From the NCBI GenBank assembly GCA_946902985.2, contig OX336394.1, forward strand, positions 275,625,496-275,689,495: 64,000 nucleotides of DNA, written 5' to 3'. The DNA is from Meconema thalassinum. Lineage: Eukaryota > Arthropoda > Insecta > Orthoptera > Tettigoniidae. Position 1 is the first letter of the stretch, and every line of letters begins with the position of its first letter. This document shows positions 33,096-45,209 of the stretch, one piece after another. The position numbers and the translations under genes are program-made. Under the pieces are notes generated by a model. The model was not told the DNA's origin and ran no database searches. It saw only the letters and a program-made list of their open reading frames with translations.

Positions 33096-34375
33096 CCGTA
33101 ATTACTGTATAAATATAAGAAGTTATAGAAACTTCTTCTTAATTTTCTCTTTTCTTGTTATAATTTCAAATTTATTGTCGGTTCATCCTGTTAAGATTTC
33201 CACATAGGAATTCTTAAAGTGCCCACGTTATACCTTATTTATGGTTGAAGCTTTAATTGCTTTATTATTGTTGTTAAATTTTGAATTTGTCAATCTTAAG
33301 CACAACTTTTAAAAATCTTATGCAGATTTTAGTGCTTAAAAGAGGTTTTAAACCTTAATATTGTTAATTGCCAAGTGCAAACTATACCATTCTAGAGGTC
33401 TGAGACCGTGTACTTTTTTACATTTGTTAAAACCAATTATATTTCCATGCATTGTTAAATAAATCAGATTATATTTTTTCGTTCTTGTCTTAGAATAACG
33501 ATTAGGCAGGATCCTAGTTTCCCTGACTCTTCCCGTCGGTTTATGCTCTCTTTAAGCAAATCACATACCGGTACTAAAATTATAAAAGTTTTGCTTCTTG
33601 TGGCATTTGAACGAAAACTTCTAGTATCATCTTTTTTAAAGCATCTTTTAGCTGCTATAGCTAATTCTAATGAGCCAGTAAGACAAGTAAAGATAGCTCC
33701 GCAAACTTCCTGCTTGTTGAGATTTTCTCTAAAACTTGTGGTTCGTATTCAAAATTTACGTTTTTCTTCTGGTCTAAATTTTTTTCGGTACTTTGCTGGG
33801 TAAAAGCTTAGCTATTCTTAAATTCAACTATTGTTTTTCTTACCCAAATTCTCCAAGAAAACAACAAAATTGTTCCCAAAAGCACTATAACTGCTTCACC
33901 ACTACCCTTCCTGGGAGTACTCGATCAGTCGTCGGAAATCCTACAGTTCCAAGAACTAAAATCATCACAGCAAATTTAAATTATTTGCGCCTTTCAAATC
34001 ATTCGTTTAAACTTAACTCCTTTGAAAGTATATACAGTAAATCTGTCATTCCTTGTCTTACCAGACTACCTCCCTTCCCCACAGTAGCCAAATACAGGCT
34101 GGGAAGGGAAAGTACGATCGCCGCTTGCTTGCAAATAGCCCAAACTCCAGCCGCATTTCCCGTTAGCTGTGTCCAAGTCCATACCCACTTTAGGTATCCC
34201 GCAGGCTCGAGCAGTGAAAATGGTGATTAAACGTTTATTTTAGTTTAAGTTTATGAGTTATATTGGACTCTCGTCCCATTTATCTATACTTTTTCTCCAT
34301 TCCGAAACCCACTTCTTCCTTTTTTTTCATCATCTTCCCTTAGGGAGGGTTATTCATTAGCTAATAACCTATCCA

Positions 34376-35148
34376 CACACACACACACACACACACACTC
34401 TCAGACAGCGACATGGTGATTTCACCTTATGCATTGAGAAAATGGTGCCACCCGATAGTAAGGGCCATCATAAAAAATTGATGGGCACCTTGTATTACAA
34501 AAATCACTATGTGTTGCATACTGATATGCTAGTAGAATGTTTAACCCAGGGGTTAACCCAGAAAAATATCCATAGAAGTATCTATTTCTGTCAAAAAGGG
34601 TGGTTTGATCCGTACATGGATTTAAATACCAGTCACAGACAAAGTGCCACTCAGCCATTTCAAATAATTTTTTAAACCAATGAATAATCTACTGACTATT
34701 GAACTTGCCAAAACTAAGGTGGTCATGAATAAACCTATCTATTTAGGCCAAGTCATTTTAGATATTTCAAAATTGCACATGTATAAATTTCATTATGGTT
34801 TTGCAATGCAGCGATTTGGTAGCATTTCCTTGTTATATACAGACACGGATAGTTTCATTTACCATATCCGTGACTGTAACCCTGTATACTTTTCGGCATG
34901 TGGATCGATGTGAATCTCTACGAGCCAAAGGGATTAGCCAGCATGTGGTTAAACGACCCTGTTTGGATGATTATTTACATGTCCTTCAGACCCACACAGG
35001 CATGACACATAGTCAGTTTAGGATTCTGTCGAAAAATCATGATTTAGTTTTAATGAAACAGCGAAAACAAACACTCGCTTTGTTGGATGACAAGAGACAG
35101 TGGTGTCAGGATATGATGACAAGCGTCCCTTTTGGTTACAACCAGTAA
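34376..35148 (+). pseudogene. polB: DNA polymerase B, C-terminal part
   Basis: This continues the polB interrupted at 24772. After a CA run it reads KMVPPDSKGHH and KLMGTLYYKNHYVLH, then FDPYMDLNTSHRQSA, a truncated motif B (KPMNN), VMNKPIYLGQVILDISKLHM, and motif C LLYTDTDSFIYHI with both catalytic Asp present. Between motif B and IELAKTK roughly 40-50 residues normally found in the family are missing, which indicates an internal deletion. Stops and frameshifts occur near 34672 and 34910. The end, to 35148, has the plausible C-terminal LALLDDKRQWCQDM. Confidence 0.85.
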
Positions 35149-35424
35149 TGGTTGTTGCTATTGTTGTTGCTATCAAGTGCGTGATGCCATCTCGAGTTTT
35201 GGAATAAAAATAAAAATTGTAGTGTATCATATAATTTTTGTTTTTAACCTGTGTGAACATGGATGTGTAAATGTGTGGAAATAGTTGTATATAAACTGTT
35301 TGTCTTGTGCTATTTGCCTGCCAACGCTCAACGAGAGCCATGCATCAACGTTTGCACGCCTCACTGTGCAAGGCTAGATTAAAATATGTTGGCTTTTCTT
35401 AGGAAAAACAAACAAGTAGCCACC

Positions 35425-35803
35425 CTCACTATTTATGTCGCTTAATAGGCCTCACTCGGTTGTGGCATAATAGGGCTCATGTCTCAGCAAAGTGACCACC
35501 CACCCTCAGTAGGCATGCGGCGGCTTAATAGGCCTCACTAGGTAGTGGCTTAATAGGCCTCATGTTTCAACAAAGTGACCACCCACCCTCAGTAGGCATG
35601 TGGCTTAATAGGCCACACTAGGTTGTGGCTTAATAGGCCTCATGTTTCAGCAAAGTGACCACCCACCCTCAGTAGGCATGCGGCTTAATAGGCCTCACTA
35701 GGATGTGGCTTAATAGGGCTCATGTTTCAGCAAAGTGACCACCCACCCACAATCGGCAGGCGGCTTAATAGGCCTCACTAGATCGTGGCTCAATAGGCCT
35801 CAT
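35425..35803 (+). repeat. ~88-bp minisatellite in the Polinton
   Basis: Four to five copies of a unit containing GGCTTAATAGGCCTCACTAGG, GGCTTAATAGGCCTCATGTT and CAAAGTGACCACCCACCCTC. Within each unit the TTAATAGGCCTCA phrase itself occurs twice. Confidence 0.9.
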
Positions 35804-36053
35804 GAAGAACAAAAAAATAATCCGCTTTTACTGTGGACAATCTCACTTTATGGCTAGTGTTATGAGTGGTGATATATTTGAAAACAACACCAGTCGAATA
35901 TCTGAACAGAAATTGTATTTTTAAACATGATGCCTGTTATCCTAGTGGCCTACAGGTAAAGAAGCCAACAGACAGATGGTTATTTATTTGTGTTTTGCTT
36001 ATTTTTTATTTTATTTTTGCTATTCATTTAGGGGACAGACAGAGTAAAGGTAC

Positions 36054-39000
36054 TGTACCCGTTTATAACTTACCAAGACCTGTTGAATCCACGAGGAACA
36101 CTGGATCGTAGAATCTGAAAATGCCCGGCTGAAAACCCCCCAGATCCTACCAACAGGAGAAGGAAGTATAAAGGAGCTTATCAACTATCCTAAATTGGTC
36201 AAAGACAGACCAAAGTGCGTACAAAGAAAACTAGCTCAGGTCAAAACGTGACACGAGACGCAAATAAGATACGACTTATCTCAGAGAGTAGTGAGAAATT
36301 TAAGAAAAGAAAAACACATCGATCTTCCCGGCACAATTTATGCAATTATTATGAATTATAACTCTCGGATTGAACTGCTGTAAGATAAAATATTTATTCA
36401 ATAAAAGTGTAACTGAAGGTATCCTCTCACCTTCCGACCAATAGTAATGACGAAACTGAAAAACTTTAAAGCGTCTAAGAAACGCCTTGTATGGTGTCAA
36501 ACACACCCTTGCAAGTGTTTGTCCTGAATGGAATCGAAACAACACATCACGTTCTTGAGCACAAAGAACGGTGAATGAAATTCATCCGAAACATGGAATA
36601 ATACCCTAACTCGAATTATATTACAGAAATGTACACGTATTGTGCCCAATCGGACACGGCAGACTGGCATCGAACTCGGGTCTTATCAGAGAAGACCAGG
36701 CCCATGATTATGCCTAGAGTCGAACCATTGATCTCTGAGGGGGAACAGCTACAGGGAACCCGAAGAGCAATGAGATGTATAATGACATACAATAATATAG
36801 CATGATTTCACAGCTAGAATGTGAATATCATAGCTATTTAAGGGAATAATTGTCAGAAAATGCAGTCATATGTACGTTTTCGAAGTATAGAAACGTGAAA
36901 GCAGGCCAGCTTGACACTTTACTATTTGCAGCCAGCAGAAGGGAGGAGATTCAAGGCGCCGAAGGAACTTATTTCGTCTGGACCGAGGAGACAGCTCGAA
37001 ATTAATGACCCTGGGAGTCCCCGATGGACAACACTCGAGACCGTAGTGGGGGTAATTGTCCACGGAAATTAATTGATTGCAGCCAATTGGAACATCGAAA
37101 TGGAATAAAATGTACACCTAGGTGAATATATTCTAGGAGAGATACTTTAGGAGTGGTCTTACACCTAAATTAAAGCCTATATCTCTAAATAAGCCTGTTA
37201 ACACCGAGCTTACGCTCGAGAGGAGTGATTTGGTGACCAGCAAGAGGGGATTCACCATGGTGGCGTCATGACGCGATGGAATAAGGCAATTAATTGTAAT
37301 TAATTGGCCGAAGCGATCGCTAGCACGAGAGTGATTATGGGACTTCCACATCTAGATGAACAAGGTGTATACGTCATTTTGAATGGAAATGCATTATTTC
37401 AAGAAGGGAGTCGCTCTCGTGTGTCCTGTGGACTACATTTTACGAGAAACCTTTATATAGGGGAAGCAGCACAGACCAAGCCAGTTGTTCTTTAGTCTTC
37501 TTCAGTTGCTTTGCAGCTCATCTTGACTCTACACGTACACGCTGCCAGTAAGTGCGCGAAATGTTAGAGTATATTTGAAGAACAATGGAAGCGCATCCTA
37601 CAGCTTCTTAATAGTAATCATGAATCGCGTAAGATTTAATCTACAGAAGATATTTATCCATTATTATACGCAAGTGTAGTTTGCTACAGCGTAGCAATAA
37701 TTTAGGATGGTTTTGGACACTGAATACCAGGAGGTATTGTCATACTTATAAATGACGCAGTATCGTCAGGATCATTGCAGTTATGGGAGCCCGAGAGGCA
37801 TCACAAGTAATCATGACGGTGAAATGAACAGTATTGAAGGGAACGAGAATCGAACGCACGCACACGCTATATAGACTTTCACGGAGACCAGCGGTTGTCG
37901 TAGCTGCATCGCATCTCTGGGGTCAGGCGTTAGGAGGAGTCCGATTAAGGATCAACCTGTGAAATAGTGAAAAAGTGTATATACATTTTATTATAGTGAT
38001 TTCAAAAGTGTTTATGTGTATTGTGAATTAATAAGTATTGTGTAAAAGTGAGAAAGGCCACTGATAAGAGTATGATTATCATGTGGGGAATATGTGATAT
38101 CAAGTGTCGTGTGAGATATAGCATGATGGCTTAAATCAAGCGTCATGGTAGGTCCGTGGCTGGCATGTTGGAATAATCCAGCGAAAATGAAAAAGTGAGT
38201 ACAAATTTACAATGTTATTCTAACTAGGACAGTTCACCATACAACGATGCATCACTTTAAGAATAAAATGTAACAGTCACTTATGTACGAGCTTTCACCA
38301 CTCGTATTTGGTAGAATATGGCTTGGAAGGTGATTTGTTTAGGGCCATTCAGGCCTAAGATAGTGATGAATGTAACGGTAACGTTAAATGATAATAATAA
38401 TAATAATAATAATATCTGGGGTCGGTAACAGTAAAGTAAAGTAATAGGCATTTCAGGCCTAAAGAACGTTCAAAGTGTGTCATGTCTAATATAAATATAC
38501 TGTATTTTGGTAAACAGTAAGAAAGTAACGTGAAATATAGCGAGATACGAGAGTTTTTAAGTGTCAATGAAGTGTTGAATGAATATTTGATATGGTCAAT
38601 TCTTAGGATTGTATTTGAGAACCATTAAAGTAATGTAAGCCAGTAAATTTATACTTGTTTTTAGGAGCTATTCAAAGCTTTGGCTGAAGTGTAATTGCAG
38701 AGAGGACGCGGGTGCCTTAATAATTGAGTCATCTATGAGAAGTATTGTTTGAGCCGCATTGAGCGAGCAAAGTAACGTAGAATTCAGTGATTTACGTAAA
38801 TAAAGTTGCGGGGACCAAGCTAACATAGCTTGCACGTTGGGTGAAAAGTTGGCTAATCTACGAGTTAGTACCGCCGTGGAGCGTACTTATATTATTCGCA
38901 GCGAATTGGACAGAGCCTGTCTGTATCCATCGCTTGCAGGAATAAGTGCCTCTTCGAGACCCCGTGAGAGGTAAGAATCAAAGTTCGTCGTATAGGAAAC

Positions 39001-42000
39001 GCAGATTTCCTTATTATTTTTAGGCAGCTGCTGATGAGCAATCTTGTATTCTCATTATGATGCGCGCCAAAGCCACTAGAATCGCCAAAGAACGGCAAGA
39101 CTATTACAGAATCCATCCCCAGCCATGAATGTTAATTATGGAGCCAAGTTGAGCCCAATACACTCTAAATATAGGTGGTAAATGATCAGAATGACTCAAT
39201 TACTTGAGACAACACTCAGCGTAACTCCATTGTACTGCAATTGTAAACAAAGATGACCTTGCTTGCAGCAAGAGGGGGGCGTTATGTATGCCACGAAGGA
39301 CGGCGGCCATCTTGGTCGGCCAGCTAGAACTAATTTTATTGCCTGCTTGGAAGGGGCGGTTTGGAGGCCCAGTCCCTTTATTTTAAAGCAGAGTGGGACA
39401 CTGAAGAATCTCGATATTTCGAAATGTAATTAAGATATGATTGTTATGATGATGCCAATTGAAGTAAATGATGTGTTTCAACACACATACATTGTCGGAT
39501 CATTGAAATCGGATAATATTTGGCCCAGTTATTCTCTGAGGAGGAACGCTGAACCAAATAAAATGTAGGCATCTTTTTAAAGTTCATTTTTGCCCAGTTC
39601 ACACTAATTTATGCAGACGGGTAGATGATTTCTAATAACATGACACGTTTGTAACGATAATAATTTCGACCAGACCCAGAAAATCGTTGTATGGTGAAAC
39701 TATAAACATTTCTATCCATGTGTATTTTGGAAGGGGAAACGTACCACTTTTTAGCGTTTCATATTGATGGAAAAAGAGAAGATGATTCACACGACACAAC
39801 AACATTTGTTAACTAAGGCATAAAATAATGAATTTATGTTAATGAATGTAAATGCCCGTGAGAAACGGATTAATGTTTAATTATTACAGAATTAATGTCA
39901 TTTAAATGTGATATGTGACTTTTATGTTGTGATACTCCAGTTATGTAAAATTGTGTCACATAAAGAACACTATGGAGACTCGTAGATGTGTGAAAGTATC
40001 AATGAAAGGATGCTAGAAATAGATTTGAGTGCAGTGAAGCACTAATTAAGAAGAGACTCACAAAATAACCTTGATTTTCATTGTGGGAATTAAATGTAAA
40101 TTATCCTTTGTTTGTATTTGTTGTATAGCCATGACTTTAGATCAGTAAATGTTTTATTTAGGAATATGTTGTTTCTTTCATGTAGAGTAGTTACCTGGTA
40201 GACTCAAATCCTGAGCATGTGGTCGTATGGTGGGCAGGAACGTCCCATACCTCGAAAGACCGTGAGTTAGCTGGGATACGAACACATGTTCCATATGATG
40301 ACAATTGGGTACAGTATATACATATATATTAAATGTTTCTTAATGAAACAAACTCCAATAATCACTTTCACTATTAATACACCATCCTATTTGGTTGAAT
40401 ACAATATTAAATCGTCACTGTAGACGCAATTTAGCCAAGAGGCAAAGCTCAGTTAAATATAATTATGTTCACACCGTGTTGAACGAAAATACAAATAAAT
40501 TTGAAAAAGGTTACAAGAAAATTACCGTACTTAAGAGATCTCTTGTAAATCGCCACAGGTCTCATTAGATTTCATAGATATGAAATTTGAAGAGGAGATA
40601 AAGTTATACAACAGTAAATATCTTAGAGATACTATTTCCAATTGATCTAAAAAAAAATAACAAACGTCACTCGATGACGTATTCAATCAAGACGAAATTG
40701 TGTACACCAAGTACATCCATTAAACTTCAACATACTTTCTTAAAGTATTTTACAACTCGACGAAACATTTCACAAACTTTAGTTAAGAATTAGTTAACTT
40801 CCAATACTTATCAGTCACACTGTACTTCTATCAAATTTATTTTATAAATCCCATGATCATAATCACTCTCACAGTGATCCAAAAAACTTTCTCCAACGTA
40901 ACAATGTATCACGTGGTTCCAATAATCCACGAACTCATTTTCACAATCAATTTTACTTCTATAATAATATTAACACGACAGATAATTAACAAGAAAAATC
41001 TTTATATCAGTATTATCCAGTGATCAAATTACTTTATGGCTTAGCAAAATACATTTTCGAATAACTCTTTCTGTTAGAACGCCAAGATTTAAATATACAT
41101 CCTTGAGTTTGGAATCATAATAATATTTTAGAGTAAATGTCAATCAAAACCCCATCACGTAACCATGATGCTGAAGTTATTTATAACGTCAAACGATTTA
41201 AATGTGTAGGAAAATTTACTTACTGGAAATTACAATATCAAAACCATAACGATGCAAAAATTTGCTAAAATATCATATTACTAAACGCAAATCTTCCTCC
41301 TAGCTGATGGATGGTCTTCACAACGATTGAAAATTGCAGAAAATTACGACGAACGGAAAATTAACGCAGAAGCAAAGAATGAAATATTATAACCTGTCAA
41401 GACGTGAATAATTTTGTTCGTCAAACGAACCCAAAAAGAAAGAAAAATCTGGGATCAAGAAAGACAATAATTTATCTGTCTTAAAATCCCGTCATCACAG
41501 AATCTAAGTACACAAATTACTTGGCAACTGGAAACAACTAATGCAAATGCTCAACTACTACCAAAGATGTCAGATTTCTACCTTATTTTCAGATGATGAA
41601 TAGGCGTCACTCGGAACGAGATTGCCCGAGTCCGGTTTCCATGAGAATCCTGGCCTTCAGTACAATTACTCATCATCCAGCCCCGAACCTGGACCCACGT
41701 CTCCATATGGCCACACCTCGGCTGGAACCATGCACCCGATTCGGCATCTTCTAGAAGTTCTTACTCGAATATTGTAGACAGCATCATTCTTCCTTGACGA
41801 TCTTCATATGGTAGCACAAAAGTAACTACACAGTGCTTCCGCGGTTTATTCCCGTCTCAGCCATGAATTTGAGTGAGTTACAATTCGTGGCGAAGGTGTT
41901 CAGGAAATACTCTAAGAACATCTCTGGCTAGATGTACTCCACGGTTACTTCAATATGTCAGTACTCCACTCATTCATACCGTGTTCCTGTATTCCATTTT

Positions 42001-42632
42001 AAGAGTTCATTGTCGTGTAGACAGAACATCAAAATCGTGTTCCTTTCACCAACCGCTTAGAATGCATGTTGGAATGTGAATAAAGTTCAGGCAGCGTTTA
42101 ATTCTCACAGTTCACGTCAGTCCTGTTTTCCATGGCGATTTATCTGAATAGAATATCAGCAGATCTAAATCATTGCAAGAATAAAGTTTCGAAAGCTGCT
42201 GTACACACGTTTAAACAAACTTTTTGATGGTTTGAATCAAACAGAGTTCCACTCGTGTGCGTATAACGACTTCACGTACTGTGATATAATGTATTCACAC
42301 AAGTCCACGACACGATAAGATCCCCCTGAAGGAACTTACAAACTGCACTGCGTGAACATCGCCCGAACCGGGTCCGCTCTGCTCAAGCCATCCAGAAAGA
42401 ATATCTCGTTTCCACACCTTGCTAGACTACCCTCTCCACTGAGTGTTTTAGACGTCATCCGACCTTGGCTCGGCGACAGACATAGGTTCCGAGAATAGCA
42501 AGAAGGCGATGACCCGTGTTACGTCACACACACATGATGTAAACGAGGCCGGCTCAAGAAACAACAGCATAACGCCGCGCCACTAGGCGGTTTCTCAAAA
42601 CATCAATAATCGGGAATACTAAAACGGTCACA
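36054..42632 (-). mobile_element. 6.6-kb non-coding insert flanked by GTAC
   Basis: GTAC flanks it at 36050-36053 and 42633-42636. The ends are TGTACCCG (left) and CGGTCACA (right). Read on the minus strand it ends CGGGTACA, as the 25388 insert does on the plus strand. No coding region was found in 6.6 kb. The only notable features are promoter-like CTTTATATAGGGG near 37450, a purine run GAGGGGGGCGTTATGTATG near 39272, and a long AT-rich middle. Removing it leaves the Polinton at its normal length. Unlike the first insert, no empty site is available, so the limits are inferred. Confidence 0.55.
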
Positions 42633-42689
42633 GTACATAGTGTTTTTTTAATTTATTTAGTAAACGTCAACGACTACTTTTCAGATTTA

Positions 42690-43205
42690 ATGATGAGCCA
42701 TGATGAAGATTCTTTTATCGTCACCAAACACGTCACGTTCAATGAATATGCCACGATGGTGTATCATAATCCACAACGTGTTGGCTATCCTTCAGAATAT
42801 AGAAACACCAAAGTACTTATTGATACCACTTTTTATGACTTTTTTTGACTTTTTATGATGATGAAGACTTGTTTCATGTTCCATGTTATCACTAATGCAA
42901 ATCCTGTATGCTAAATTTTGGTTTTCGAAATGATGTATCCACGCAAGTGATTCATAAAGCATGGTACGGTTTAACAATGAAACAAGTGAATGTTAAATTA
43001 GCGGATAAGGATTTTTTTGCAGATTTTTGGTGTACGTTATATACAAAACCCCTGTTTAATGTTTATTTTCCAATAACCTCTGAAATGTTTTGTTTTTATT
43101 TTTATAAATTCCCTGCTGAGGAACGAATCACTAACATAGGAAACAAACATTTCGCCAACTTTGTCTTAGCTTACCTATCAATCAATATTCGCCTCATAGA
43201 AACAA
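42690..43205 (+). pseudogene. Polinton small gene, unknown, frameshifted
   Basis: The ATG at 42690 lies 5 nt after a splice-acceptor-like CTACTTTTCAG. The first frame (52 codons, MMSHDEDSFIVTKHVTF...) stops at 42846 inside a duplicated TTTTATGAC stretch. A second frame from 42908 (with VIHKAWYGLTMKQVNVKLAD and FPAEERITNIGNKHFANFVL) looks like its continuation. It degrades into a (CAA)n tract after 43200. I infer one gene of about 170 residues. I do not recognise the family; its position after polB is typical of lineage-specific Polinton genes. Confidence 0.45.
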
Positions 43206-43501
43206 ACAACAACAACAACATGTCATGCTTATGTTTTTTTATTCGGCTTTCAGGAGCATACTTGACGTTTAGAATACATTTGGCTATTTTTTGTTTGTTT
43301 GTTTCAGTTTATCGCGTATTCATGTTGAGGGACACACACAATGGTTTAAATTTGTAGTTTTTATTTTGTCTTTCTTTGTTTGTTGGATATAGACATTGTT
43401 ATTAAATGCATAGCGTGCTAACTTTACCTTTTTATAGGCTACCAACAGCATTCAGATGTTTGCTCATACTATCTATTGATACTATTTGTTTATTTAACAG
43501 A

Positions 43502-43869
43502 ATGCAGTGTGAATTTTCACAACAGGGCAAACGAATACAAGTCATTCAACAAGGGGATTATATGCTAATTCCCATTGACAACAGAGGCATACATTTACCT
43601 CCAAGAGATCTTGAAAATGATTCACACTTAATTTTGATATAAAACATTTCCTATTAAATAATATCCAAATTTATGTTTTTGCTGAAAATGATGAAAATGA
43701 ATGTCAACTTTTAGAAGTGGGATACACACTGTGGCTCAATCATTTGCTTGTTTTACATACGTTTTACCGAAAGGTAATGCAGTGGTCATGTGAACAATGT
43801 CCACAGGCCTACGTTTTTGTTAATCTGTCAGGGAAACTGTTGCCACAAATCCTTGAACCGCCCATATAA
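43502..43869 (+). pseudogene. Polinton small gene, unknown, one frameshift
   Basis: The ATG follows TTTATTTAACAG by one base. The first frame (MQCEFSQQGKRIQVIQQGDY...) stops at 43640. A second frame from about 43630 continues with FLLNNIQIYVFAENDENECQ and a CEQC pair and ends at 43869. The overlap suggests a single-base indel near 43628 in a protein of about 120 residues. No family recognised. Confidence 0.45.
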
Positions 43870-43929
43870 GAAGTAATAATAATAATATATAATTATAATA
43901 ACTTTACGTTTGTGTTATTTTTAGAAAAA

Positions 43930-44178
43930 ATGTATGAAGCCCTTTGCTCAGAAATTGAAGATCAGGTACTGATGATACAACATATACAACTGTTAGTTGT
44001 ACCCATACAAAAAACAGGCTTAGCTGGTAATAAAGGTCTTATTTTAGATTTTATGGATGGTGATTTGATACCATTTAGATATTTGCCAGATTTTGAAAAT
44101 ACGTTTCGTCAGGGACAATGGTTAGTGTTTTGCGCCATTTCATTAGCAGATGCGCAACTGATTCAACCCTATCCCTAG
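43930..44178 (+). CDS. Polinton small gene, unknown, 82 aa
   Basis: An intact frame from MYEALCSEIEDQ to a stop at 44176. The start was chosen because it lies 5 nt after GTGTTATTTTTAG; an in-frame codon further upstream would lie in the AT-rich leader. The protein is soluble and mildly acidic, with VVPIQKTGLAGNKGLILDFM in the middle. No family recognised. It is followed within 200 bp by the next small gene on the same strand. Confidence 0.5.
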   Translation: MYEALCSEIEDQVLMIQHIQLLVVPIQKTGLAGNKGLILDFMDGDLIPFRYLPDFENTFRQGQWLVFCAISLADAQLIQPYP

Positions 44179-44363
44179 AAATACGTTTTAATTGATTTGT
44201 CTAATGATGCTATAGTACGTTTTTGATGTGATTGAACAACCCCTCCACACTGTGGTAGGAATCAACCGTTAAAATAAAAATAAATAATGTCTTAGTTTAT
44301 TTATAGCTTTAAAAATCGTTTAAAATGTTATCTTGGTTTATTATTTTCTTTCTTTTAGAAAAC

Positions 44364-44570
44364 ATGAGCATGTACCATCATATTAATAATCATGTGCCAG
44401 ACACTCTAGTTTATATGCAGCAAAAACAGTTGCTTCTTCCAGTGTTAAAAAATACTTGTTTTGACGGGCGTGTTCCGTGGCAAGAAATTCATCAAGCACT
44501 ATTGATGGACGTCATATGCACCAACACACAATTTTTTCTTATCAATGATCATGGTCATTTACAACGGTAA
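44364..44570 (+). CDS. Polinton small gene, unknown, 68 aa
   Basis: It starts MSMYHHINNHVPDTLVY, 5 nt after the strong acceptor-like TTTCTTTCTTTTAG, and ends at 44570. It has WQEIHQALLMDVIC near the C-terminus. No family recognised. Confidence 0.45.
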   Translation: MSMYHHINNHVPDTLVYMQQKQLLLPVLKNTCFDGRVPWQEIHQALLMDVICTNTQFFLINDHGHLQR

Positions 44571-44818
44571 ACCTATTTACGTCATGTGGACCATGAAACA
44601 CAAAAAACTTGGCTGTTGATCGCGTACCTCCTACGGACATTATTATATTTTTGTCAATTTATCCAATACTATCTTCAACATTAGGCAATAAACGCTCAGG
44701 CTTTTAAAAAACAACACACTTTGATGTATAAACAAAGTTATTGTTGTTGTTGTTGTTATTGTAATATAAGGACGAGAGTGTTAAAAAGTAAGACTCTTTT
44801 CTTTCCTTATAGACAACC

Positions 44819-45108
44819 ATGGACGCCTTGAACGCTAAGATTGTGGCTTTGCATGCAAGAAAATGAGTGAATTGCCTACACAAACACCCTTTCGCATTCA
44901 TAAAACACAAAATATAAAAACCCAATTTGGCGAACGAGCTCTTTGCATTTGTCAAGACTTTGAGACATTTATTCCCTCACGATTTAATAATTTACCTGAG
45001 GATGTCATGGAAGATGTCAATTCGAGTATTTACCCTGTATATTTAATCTATGAGGGTGAAAAATATAATCGATACATCATTCGTTTTGTTAAAATAGAAA
45101 ACGAATAA
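44819..45108 (+). CDS. Polinton small gene pair: 15-codon ORF overlapping an 81-aa ORF
   Basis: After CTTTCCTTATAG, an ATG at 44819 opens a 15-codon frame (MDALNAKIVALHARK) that stops in AAATGAGTG. The same ATG codon (44863) starts the 81-residue ORF MSELPTQTPFRI... to 45108, a 4-base ATGA overlap. This may be a short upstream ORF or the N-terminus of one frameshifted gene. The downstream protein contains GERALCICQDFETFIPSRFN and ends KIENE. A hairpin follows at 45158. Confidence 0.45.
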
Positions 45109-45157
45109 TCATTGTACACTAGCCATGACTTTGTTTGTTGATGCCTTACTATAATAA

Positions 45158-45205
45158 AAATATTTTTGGTGCCCAACAATTTGACGTTGAGCACCAAAAA
45201 ATTAT
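45158..45205 (+). terminator. Stable hairpin downstream of the small-gene block
   Basis: Arms at 45163-45177 and 45186-45200 (TTTTTGGTGCCCAAC / GTTGAGCACCAAAAA) pair over 15 bp with one mismatch and an 8-base loop. AATAAA lies just upstream at about 45152. It may act as a 3'-end or processing element for the + strand genes, or be an inverted-repeat remnant. Confidence 0.45.
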
Positions 45206-45209
45206 TAAT

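Larger units (their letters stand above)
24773..34375 (+). mobile_element. BEL/Pao solo LTR inserted in polB, itself interrupted twice
   Basis: The ends match the LTR of the 10779 element: TGGTGTATTC at the start and CTAATAACCTATCCA at the end, with collinear similarity in between. The LTR sequence lies at 24773-25387, 30562-31511 and 33095-34375, broken by a 5,174-bp insert (25388-30561) and an RTE LINE (31512-33094). No second LTR or internal region is present, so it is a solo LTR of a diverged subfamily. The start keeps a palindrome, GTGTAT...ATACAC. The expected 5-bp duplication is not visible: CCCCC lies left, and a CA run (34376-34398) lies right. Confidence 0.85.

Noticed and set aside
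34376..34398. CA run after the solo LTR as its target duplication
   Set aside because: The left flank is CCCCC, not CACAC; the dinucleotide run probably expanded later and hides the original site.
35425..35803. Array of ~88-bp units as a CRISPR-like or regulatory array
   Set aside because: No repeat-spacer alternation and a eukaryotic context; it is an ordinary minisatellite.
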